Assembly: GCA_001687465.1 (NCBI GenBank)
Contig: LVLI01000146.1
Location: 1-64,000, forward strand
Length of the DNA stretch: 64,000 nt
Reading direction: 5' to 3'
From: Halocafeteria seosinensis
Lineage: Eukaryota; Sar; Bigyra; Bicosoecida
Shown here: piece after piece, positions 19,539 to 28,504 of the stretch
Position numbering within the stretch: position 1 is the first letter of the stretch
How the letters are laid out: each line of letters begins with the position of its first letter
Notes under the pieces: generated by a model
What the model saw: only the letters and a program-made list of their open reading frames with translations
What the model was told of the DNA's origin: nothing
Databases searched by the model: none
Made by a program: the position numbers and the translations under genes

Positions 19539-21128
19539 ATGTGGTGGAAATTGTGGCAAAAGTGGATGAGCCCGACAAGTGCATGGTTCATGCTCGCGGC
19601 TTCTACCGTTTGCTCGCTGAGCTCGGTAGTTCATGTAGAAGCAGGAGTCCTTTTCGAAGACAACTTCCAGAATTTGGATAATTGGTCGGATGGCAGCATG
19701 TACACCAATTCCGATACGAATGCCAATGCGAAATGCGATGGACAAAGTAACAGCATGGAGATCGATGAGGACGCCACCGATAAAGTGGATGTTACCGTAC
19801 ATAAATTGGAGCCGGCCGAATACATATCTTCCTTGTCGTTTTATTATTACGAATGGGAAAACAGTAACGGTGGAGGTATCAGACTAGCAGATGACGATGG
19901 CAATATGATTCTCGGTGTGGCTACGAATAACCCTCAGTTCTACGTGCACGATAGGGATGTCCAGGAGGAGCTCTGGCCGGGTTTCAGTACCAATAGTTGG
20001 TACGAACGCTGGATATTCGTTAGCGTTACGATCAACTGGGACGATTCCACTTTTGATGTAATGTGGTATGACGGCGGCAATGATGCACCCATGAGCAGAC
20101 TACAGAAAACACATAATCGACCCCTTATGGGTACTAACAAGGTTGGAGAAGTCAAATGGTCGAACTACGCTGGGAATGGGTGGACCGATGTGACTTCTAT
20201 GAAGATGAGAATTTGCGCATTGAAGTACGAATCAGAATGCGAAAGCGGTAACATGTTTACTCTTGGCTCGGGATGTACGAAGTGTCCGAAGGGATATTTC
20301 AGTAACCGGGGAGAATCTTGCAAGAGGTGCTCATCTGGGAAATACTCTGACTCTAAAGGGTCTAGTAGCTGCAAGAGTTGTGGTAAAGGGCAAGAGACTG
20401 ATTCAAGGAGAACTACATGTAGTGCTTGTCCACCGGGAAAGTTTAGCTCAGGAGAATCTGCGTGCGAGGATTGTCCGCCAGGAGAAATGTCCAAAGAGGG
20501 GAAAAGCCAGTGTATAGTTGCAACACAAACCCCAACTACCAGCTCCACTGCGTACCGGACAATCTCGCCGTCGGCGTCGTCCACAGTATCTTCGACAGCG
20601 AGGCTTTCTAACTCGCCTTCTGCAGCAAACTCTCGCACTGTTGCTACAAGCTCCTCAGCTACCCCAAGTTGTAGTGGTAGCCTATCGAGCTCGTCTTCAG
20701 GCACGTCGAGCGTTTCAGGTTCATCCATAACTATTCCCATGGTTTCAACATCGCCGACGATAGCTTCCTCGCCTTCTCCAACTCTTGCTTCATCATCAAC
20801 GCCGCTTCGTCAAACTTCCCCGCCGGTTTCGTTGACCACCATTGCTCAAAGTCCGTGTTCATTGGAACCTGAACAGGAACAGATCCAGACTCCACACAAT
20901 GCGTCCAATAACACTGTACCAAGTGTAGAGCCGACAACGGCCCTTCGTAGTGTGACACCATCGGCCAGTTTACGAAATGGTACCACTGGAGCTGAATCGA
21001 ACGAGTGGGAAAGTTCATCAGGAACAACACGCACACAGGGACCCAGGCTATACCTACTTCCCCTTACGTCTTGCCGTGGTGACATAAGAATGAGGAGAGT
21101 ACGGCGGAGAGATCAAAACCCGTTTTGA
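19539..21128 (+). CDS. Secreted lectin-like/cysteine-rich protein, copy A (no kelch domain)
   Basis: 529 codons. A hydrophobic leader (about residues 10-32, ending VEA) is followed by a ~200-residue beta-rich domain beginning LFEDNFQNLDNW. It contains SLSFYYYEWENSNGGGIRLAD, which reads like a concanavalin/laminin-G type jelly roll. Next come four short cysteine-rich units (CPKGYFS...CKRCSSGKYS, CPPGKFSSGESACEDC) of the GCC2/GCC3 or TNF-receptor-like kind. A ~180-residue Ser/Thr/Pro tract, likely O-glycosylated, completes the protein. Copies B and C continue from this point into a kelch domain. Copy A stops after a short basic tail (RMRRVRRRDQ), so it is truncated or a distinct stalk-only form. 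Likely cell surface or extracellular matrix; ligand unknown. Confidence 0.7.
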   Translation: MWWKLWQKWMSPTSAWFMLAASTVCSLSSVVHVEAGVLFEDNFQNLDNWSDGSMYTNSDTNANAKCDGQSNSMEIDEDATDKVDVTVHKLEPAEYISSLSFYYYEWENSNGGGIRLADDDGNMILGVATNNPQFYVHDRDVQEELWPGFSTNSWYERWIFVSVTINWDDSTFDVMWYDGGNDAPMSRLQKTHNRPLMGTNKVGEVKWSNYAGNGWTDVTSMKMRICALKYESECESGNMFTLGSGCTKCPKGYFSNRGESCKRCSSGKYSDSKGSSSCKSCGKGQETDSRRTTCSACPPGKFSSGESACEDCPPGEMSKEGKSQCIVATQTPTTSSTAYRTISPSASSTVSSTARLSNSPSAANSRTVATSSSATPSCSGSLSSSSSGTSSVSGSSITIPMVSTSPTIASSPSPTLASSSTPLRQTSPPVSLTTIAQSPCSLEPEQEQIQTPHNASNNTVPSVEPTTALRSVTPSASLRNGTTGAESNEWESSSGTTRTQGPRLYLLPLTSCRGDIRMRRVRRRDQNPF

Positions 21129-22290
21129 AGCCGGATCCCGGGAGATCACGGCCCGTGATTCACGGGATATCATCATGCCGATGTCATCCCCAAAGCTTGC
21201 CAGCGGTGGGGACCGGCAGTGCTGCCTTGACTTCGTTAGATACAATCAATGATCTCGTACCTGAACCTTGCGTGCGAAGTCACTGCCACGAGCGACACAT
21301 CCGTTAAGTACAGTAGCCTTGCTTCTGTCTGTGATCTTTGGAAACGGAACGAGACAACTTCTTTTAGTTATTGCAAGACACAATGAGAGATCTGGCCTAC
21401 AGAAAGGACCATTCCCCTGGGAAAAACTTGCTTGCAACTAGGCACTGCCGGCGGCGGAATAGGAAGCAACGTGTGCAGAAGCAACAGAAATTCCTCCAAT
21501 ACGAAAAGAAATAAATTGGGTATTTATGGGAATATTATTGCGGGCGCGATCAATAGTGAGACCCTTCTTATCATTCTTTCCGAAGTTAAGTAATTTTCTT
21601 TCTAGTCACCTCTTCATTCTCATTTTGAACTCCCATTTATCACCCGAAGTTTGAGCTGCGTGGGAGTTCAACCTTTCAGTCCAAACCCAGGTAGTGACGT
21701 ACGAGTAGCTGGGAGCATGAAGGGAAGGAGGCTGAGTCTTATCTGAAGCCAAGCGCAGTGAGACACTTATCGGGCATCTGGTGCGAGATATTTCCGGCGA
21801 GTGGTTGAGAAACTGTACCGTTTCCCAGTGCACTCCGTATCACCGGAATCTCGACTTGGAACCCAAGCTGTGCGAATGTCTGTTGTTGATTGCGCTAAGT
21901 CGGAACGCCTCCAAATGAGAAAATTTGCCCAATCTCTTCATTCGAACTCGACTTTACATCTCCATCGCCTGTTGCACAAGACATGTTTCGAACTCCAATT
22001 TAATGCAACGCATCGTTCGCCAGCACTTTCGACTCGTCGAAGTTTCGCAGAATCTACCCGCTGCTATCTTATTAACAAACACCTATCTCGAAGTGTAATA
22101 TTACAGATAGTGGCACTGTAGGGTAGCAATGCGCTTGAAGAATTGGACAATGACCGTCCGTGTCACGATTCTCTTCCGATTCCGATAGATAAGGTACTTT
22201 TGACAGGATTGTTGTGTTTCTGAATAGCAGCATACAAACATGGTTTATCGAGTTTCATGTGCAAGAGGAGGGTAGCCTTGATAGTTCGGC
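21129..22290. other. Intergenic region between adhesin-like copies A and B
   Basis: About 1.16 kb. I searched by eye for a remnant kelch segment that copy A lacks and found none. Small open frames are unconvincing. Confidence 0.45.
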
Positions 22291-24552
22291 ATGGGTGAAT
22301 ACTGGGGGTGGTTCCTTCTTAGGGGCCTGGCAGCATCTTCCTTGATGCTGGCGGCTGTAGAAGGTGAAGTTCTCTTTCGTGATGACTTTGATGACTTGAA
22401 TAACTGGGATACATACGACGACATAGTAACGACGAACTCAAACAATAATGCGAAATGTGATGGAAACAGTAACAGCATGCAAATCAGAAAGGATGGAACT
22501 ACTGGCGCCATTGATGTCGCCGTGCATACGTTGAACCAAGCCGAATGCATTGATTCCCTCTCCTTCTACTACTACGAATGGGAGAGCAGTAATGGTGGAG
22601 GAATCAGATTAGCAGATGAACATGGTAATACAATATTAGGAGTGGCAACGGATAATCCCCAGTTCAAAGTAGACGATGAGAATGGGATACAACAGGTCCG
22701 GAATAGTCTTCCGGGGTACAACTACGAACGCTGGATACATGTGACGATTTCGATTGACTGGGGAGCATCCGAATTTGGCGTAAGGTGGGAGGACGGCGAT
22801 CAAAGGGGCAAGTTCATTGAAGAAAGTTATGGTAGACCTCTGAAACAAACCGGCAAGGTGAAGGAATTGAAATGGTCAAATTTTGGTGGGAGTAAGTGGC
22901 GATCGGACAAAGACATGGATATGAGAATTTGCGCATTGGAATATTCATCTCCTTGTGATGGAGGTTATTCACTCATCCCCCAGTCTGGTTGCCGAGAATG
23001 TCCGAAGGGGTACTTTAGCGAGCGTGGGGAATCTTGCAAGAAGTGCCCGGCGGGGCACGAGGCAAATGAAGGGAAAACAAGCTGCAGCATTTGTCCTGCA
23101 GGAAAATATGTTTCCTTAGAAAAGATATGCGTGGATTGTCCAGACGGGGAAATTTCATCTGCGGGAGCACAAGAGTGCGTCCCACCCACGCCAGCTTCCT
23201 CTCCGACAAGCGCGAGGAGTTCGCCGTCGGCTACAGTTACTACAACGGCAAGCCTATCAGCTACACGCAGTCCCTCTAGAACAGCGACGATCACCTGTTT
23301 ACCGACCTCTTCGTATTCACCCTCCGTAACCACGGCATCCTCGACTTCGGCTATCCCTAAAATAGGTCGCCTGTGGGAGAGAATTGTGCCAATGTCCTAC
23401 TCACTTTCCTCCTCGCTTTCGATCGAAAACCTCGTACGTCCAGCGGATGCGGTATATTATACAATGGATGCCACAAATAGCATGTATCTTCTTGCTGTAA
23501 AAGAAACACATTTGACAGAAACATCTCGAAAGATTGGTATGCAGCCGAAAGGCAATACTATAAGGTATCACACAGCTTTATACCGGATATACTGCGAACA
23601 AGCATTTAACTGCAAAGCTAACGACCTTCTGTTTCAGCCTCTTGCCAATATTTCCTCCACAGCATATGGTCCTTGGGGCCGCTTGTTCCGCCGTGATCCA
23701 ATGCTGTGGGCTAATGGGGATGGATGGTCGAATGGCACTAGGCATTCAATCTTGGTGTATGGAGGTTGGCGAATCCAGCCGAATGGGAAGCTTTTCTATC
23801 TCAAGGATATGTGGGTATGGAATTCGGACATGGCCAGTTGGAGTGTTGCTACATCCACCGGTACAAAGCCCGAGGGAAGAACGGGAGGCGTTACGTGGAT
23901 TTGCCGTAAAGCCGGTGGGGCCATGCACTACTTGTTCGGAGGATCCTCATCATCATCATCAGAGTTTCAAAGCGACTTATGGATGTTCCCATATCCGGAA
24001 GCTCAAGTGATATGGTCAGAGGTGCGTCAAACAGACTTTATTGACCGCCCTGCTCCTCGGGCTAGATCTATTGTTTGGATGCCACCGGGAAAGAACTCCT
24101 TGGTATATGTATTTGGGGGAGTCGGCCTCGAGCCCAAGTACGAATCAGGTACCAATGCCGCGAAACTCGTCGAATTTGGTGATTTATGGGAATATGATTG
24201 CGAACACGAGCAATGGCGGGAAATATGGACCGCTTTTGCATCGCTGGCTCCTCAGTTTGCGGGCGCTCTAGCAACTGTTTCTTTCGTTTATCAAACCCGC
24301 GTACTTGTGCATCGCCCACCACACGTCAATGCAATTTGGGAATTCAACCTTGAATCCGCGAAATGGTCAAAACTGTTCAGCAATAGCTCATCTACCATGA
24401 AGCAATTTTTTCAATCCCAAAATGGGATTTCTCATGCTTTGGAAGAGCGCGAAAAAATGCATTTGTTGCAATACCGCTTCGATCAACCGACAGACATAGC
24501 AATGCTGACTTTGCAGCATGCAGCTTTAGATGATTCAGTTGCAGCAACTTGA
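22291..24552 (+). CDS. Secreted lectin-like/cysteine-rich/kelch protein, copy B
   Basis: 753 codons, the intact reference member of the family. Order: leader (about 1-26), lectin-like domain starting LFRDDFDDLNNW and containing FYYYEWESSNGGGIRLADEH, cysteine-rich units (CPKGYFSERGESCKKC, CPAGKYVS), Ser/Thr/Pro stalk (~300-350). A C-terminal beta-propeller of kelch type follows, with ILVYGGWRI, DMWVWNSDMASW, HYLFGGSSSS, LVYVFGGVG and DLWEYDCEHEQW. No transmembrane segment is obvious at the C-terminus. Kelch propellers bind proteins or glycans, and GCC2/GCC3 units occur in extracellular proteins. I infer a secreted or matrix adhesion protein. Start is the only ATG next to the signal sequence. 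Confidence 0.8.
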   Translation: MGEYWGWFLLRGLAASSLMLAAVEGEVLFRDDFDDLNNWDTYDDIVTTNSNNNAKCDGNSNSMQIRKDGTTGAIDVAVHTLNQAECIDSLSFYYYEWESSNGGGIRLADEHGNTILGVATDNPQFKVDDENGIQQVRNSLPGYNYERWIHVTISIDWGASEFGVRWEDGDQRGKFIEESYGRPLKQTGKVKELKWSNFGGSKWRSDKDMDMRICALEYSSPCDGGYSLIPQSGCRECPKGYFSERGESCKKCPAGHEANEGKTSCSICPAGKYVSLEKICVDCPDGEISSAGAQECVPPTPASSPTSARSSPSATVTTTASLSATRSPSRTATITCLPTSSYSPSVTTASSTSAIPKIGRLWERIVPMSYSLSSSLSIENLVRPADAVYYTMDATNSMYLLAVKETHLTETSRKIGMQPKGNTIRYHTALYRIYCEQAFNCKANDLLFQPLANISSTAYGPWGRLFRRDPMLWANGDGWSNGTRHSILVYGGWRIQPNGKLFYLKDMWVWNSDMASWSVATSTGTKPEGRTGGVTWICRKAGGAMHYLFGGSSSSSSEFQSDLWMFPYPEAQVIWSEVRQTDFIDRPAPRARSIVWMPPGKNSLVYVFGGVGLEPKYESGTNAAKLVEFGDLWEYDCEHEQWREIWTAFASLAPQFAGALATVSFVYQTRVLVHRPPHVNAIWEFNLESAKWSKLFSNSSSTMKQFFQSQNGISHALEEREKMHLLQYRFDQPTDIAMLTLQHAALDDSVAAT

Positions 24553-25291
24553 CTGTGTATTATCAACGACGAAAATATATGTTGCTGACTAACAGAGCTG
24601 ATGCTGCAAATCAGCTTTGATGCGACAGAGGTATCTGTGCTTTGGTATCAAACAATGCGAGCGAAATGATGGTTGTTCCAGGGAAGACCACTTTTCTGCT
24701 GAGAGATAGTGAGACCACACATGTCGAATACAGACAAACTGCTTGGTAAAGACTCGTAAAATGTGTTGATACAGAAAACAATTGTTGATGAGGACGATCA
24801 ACTGCAATCAGTTTGCTCTCACAGCATTGTCCACAGGCCTCGGACTGACAGACAAAGAGGTTGCAGTTTGCTTCAGGTTCCACCAACGTTGGTGCAACTT
24901 AGACTGGAGACATGGTTGTCAATTTGTCTGGTCCTAATTCGTTCCCTAGAATCCTGATTCGCACTTCCGTGCTACCGTGCTACCTTCATCCAGTAGCATC
25001 TAAACCCTAAGTAAAGTAAATTCAGTGTCTTGGATTCCACTCCTTGTGGAAGAGCGTCCAGGAAGACTCAATGACATGAGTCAATGTTCAACTCCGTGTC
25101 TGAAGTTCAGGTTCCCATGAGCATACCGGCTTCCGCCTTTGCCGCACTCCCAAGGACGCAGGGCACTACTGTACTTACCCCTCCCAGACCCATCGTTATC
25201 AGCCGTCAATCTCGTCGGGATTGTTATTTCTTTGCAACTGAGGAGTGTCTCATGTTTTTGGTTTTTTAATGGATAGAATTGAGCAAGAAAT
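24553..25291. other. Intergenic region between adhesin-like copies B and C
   Basis: About 740 bp. No gene, tandem repeat or RNA gene is seen. It contains a short repeated phrase, TTCCGTGCTACCGTGCTACC, near 24965. Confidence 0.45.
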
Positions 25292-28200
25292 ATGGCCGGC
25301 AGAACCTCAATGGTAGTGCTTGGCCTCGTTATTACGAGTGTGGCGTACTGTGTGAACGGGTCTCAGTTTCATTTCCGTGATAATTTCGAAAATCCAGACC
25401 ATTGGGAGATTGCAGCTTCTGGTGGTGTCGGTCGACCTACGACGAATTCTGAATCGTGCAATGGAGGGGAAAGTAAGAGTATGCAAGTAGAGCGTATGCC
25501 TCCATCCTTCCAGCGTATGGATATCGCGACCCACGAGGTGGATAACCCTGCCCAATTACATTGGCTTTCGTACTTCTACCAAGATCTAGGCGATCAAACT
25601 ACTGGAAACAACTATCGTGGTGGAGGAATCAGATTATACGATGGGGACACCATGTTGTTAGGCCTGGCAGCCTACCACGGGGAGCTTATCGTTGACAACG
25701 GTGGCAACACGACAGCATTGCCCAGAAATGACACGTCCAATCCATGGATGCGTGTTCAAGTGACAATGCTATGGACAGAACAACAGTTCCACATACGGTG
25801 GAAAACTCAAGAGGACCAATTAATCGGTGGAAAAGTCGTCGACATGGGACAGTGGACCAGTGCTTCGACGAACATTACCACTGTGAAATGGTCCAAATTT
25901 GGTGGTAGTGTGGCAGACTGGACCGACGAGGGGGATATGTATATGAGGATCTGTGCTTTCGAGTACGACAGATGCAGTCCGGGTTATGCTTTTAATCACA
26001 GGACCTCCTCGTGTGCCATGTGTCCGAAGGGATTCTACAGTTCCAACGGCGAAGGATGTAGGAGATGCGCCAACGATATGTCGACACCTCAAGAGGGCAC
26101 AACCGCTGCATCGGGTTGTATCAGAGGAATCACTCTCTTCCGTGATACGTTTGACACTTTGGAGTACTGGTCTACCATTGAAAGCGTTCAACTCTCTGAA
26201 AGAGGCTGTGACGACAGCAGCCGAAGCATGCAAATCACCGAGCACTCCGGTACAAGCAGCGTCGATATTGCAATACATGAACTCGAAGATCCTGCTAAAC
26301 TGTATTCAATGTCTTTCATATATCGCCAACAGACTACTGGCACCGTGGGAGGGATACGACTAGCTGATGTAGAAAATAGTACGCTCCTTGGTGTAGCAGC
26401 ATGGTATTCTGGACTGATGGTGGATGACGGACATAGAATTGACATTTTAGGCGTGGGTACGGGGAGTTCACTTTTAATATGGAACAAAGTGCAAGTGAGA
26501 TTAAACTGGGAAGAAAGAAGGTTTGAAGTTATATGGACGGGAATTAAGGATGGCAGTCTATTCTTTCATACGAAATGGTACGAGCTTCATTCCAACTCTA
26601 CTGGCGTAAAATTTGCGAAATGGTCGAATGCTAACGTCTATGGCTGGGAAAAAGATGCGGAGATAGATATGGGTATTTGCACACTGGAGTACGAAAAATG
26701 CACCGGGGGATATTTCTATACTGGGAATGAAACAACGTGCTCTGAATGCCCACCCGGCTTTTACAGCTCCAATGGAGAAAACTGTAAACCATGTCCCGCG
26801 GGAAGCTACTCTCGCAATGCTGGCTCCCCTACGTGTAATATTTGTGACCCTGGCACCGGGAGCCTTGCAGGTTCGGGAAAGTGCATTACGTGTAAAATTG
26901 GAGAATTCAGCAAGGGAGGAGAGCCCTGCAAGAATTGCCCTGCAGGGAAGACAACGTACGATGTCGGAGCGAACACGTGCATATCCCCCACTCCAAGCGT
27001 GACTCCAACACCGACGAACACCAGAACTCCATCTATAACTCCGGCCAGAACGAGCACTAGCACGAGATCTCGTACACCCACTCGCACACCTACCTGCACA
27101 ACGACATCTTCCTTTTCCCCGTCAACATCGCCCTCGACTACTGCGTCTGTCTCACTGGTACCGAAAATAGAGAGGCTGGAAGAGACCGAGGTAAATGCAT
27201 CGTACTCCTCTTTCGGATCTCCGTCGATTCGAGCTCTGATACGCTCGATACACGGTATATCCCATTCAAGGGATAAGTCAAACAGTATATACATTCTCGC
27301 TCAGAGTGTAACGTCTTCTAGAGCTGTAGCGTTCCACATGGACAATGACCCGGATGCGGAAGTGGCTGTGGAGCATCAAAGCTCATTGTATCGCATACAG
27401 TGTGAGTCGGGAGTAGGGTACAACTGCAGGATGAACGACCTGCAGTTCCAGCTTCTTACTCAAGTCACTTCTTTAGATACGTGGGTGGGAGAACGTCTCT
27501 TCAGAAATGACCCTATGTTGTGGGTAGTTGATTCCTTTCTGCAGTGTTTTTGTATGGAGGATGGCGTATCCGCTCGGATGGAGGTTTGGAGCAATTGCAC
27601 GATCTGTGGGTATGGAGTCCAGAAGTGTCCAGTTGGAGTGCAGTTAGAGAGGCCAGTGATAGCACTACACCGCCAGTCGAGTAGGTGGTATAACATGGAG
27701 CTATTGTAAAGATGACCGGACTATACTGTATTTATTTGGTGGAATTTCGTCTTCTTCGACCTTTCACAATGACATCTGGATGTTCGAGTGGCCGGCACAA
27801 AAAATATCTTGGTCACTATTGCCTGGGACGAACAGTACGCGACCATCTCCTCGATCTCATTCTAGCGTTTGGTATTCTCCGGTGAAAGAATCACTTATTT
27901 ACGTGTTCGGCGGTCGGGGACTGGTCCTTCATCCCGATGTAGAAAGCGTTGCAGCACCTAGAGTCGCTGAGTTTGGTGACCTGTGGTCTTACGATTGTGA
28001 GAGGGAGGTCTGGAGAGAGTTATGGAGCCCGTTTACACCATTATGGGCCAGGTCGATGGACAGTCTGGTAGGCGCTTCATTCATCCTCAAAGATTTCGTT
28101 CTCGTGTTGCGTCGACAGGTGGAACGCCGGATGTTGTGGAAATTCGATCTTCACTCGGGTGAATGGTCGAAGGTACCAGTGGATATAGCCCCATCTCTGG

Positions 28201-28328
28201 AAGAGCAGTTTCTGGACAATAGAGGAATCGTACACTCTATGAAGGATGAACAAGGAGTGCAACTGCTCCAGTACCGATTTGAGGGTCCTGATGATATAGC
28301 TGTCTTGACATTAGAGGGACTACGCTGA
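25292..28328 (+). pseudogene. Lectin-like/cysteine-rich/kelch protein, copy C, with two lectin domains and a frameshifted kelch domain
   Basis: The frame from 25292 runs 805 codons to 27709. It has a leader, a first lectin-like domain (FHFRDNFENPDHW), cysteine units, a second lectin-like domain (LFRDTFDTLEYW, from ~26130), more cysteine units (CPPGFYSS, CPAGSYSR, CKIGEFSKGG) and a Thr/Pro/Ser stalk. A kelch region then starts. Comparison with copy B shows homology jumping frame near 27520-27541 (to a frame reading VFLYGGWRI) and again near 27678 (to the frame open to 28328: YVFGGRGL, LLQYRFEGPDDIAVL). Seen directly: three frames are needed. The first jump coincides with a ~20-bp GT...CAG stretch, too short for a normal intron. 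It is probably a recently broken gene, unless the lesions are sequence errors. Confidence 0.75.
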
Positions 28329-28504
28329 AGTACTATCGCACAAGCCCTAACACCACCGCTCAGAAATGGAACTGGAACGACCTAGTCATGATACTCAGTA
28401 GCAAGGAAATCTTTGGAAAGAATGTCTGCATGCGAGAAAAAGAAGCGTCCGAACATGCGTATGGTATCTGCTGTGTGTTCTTTAAGTATCGGAAGTCAGT
28501 GCAA

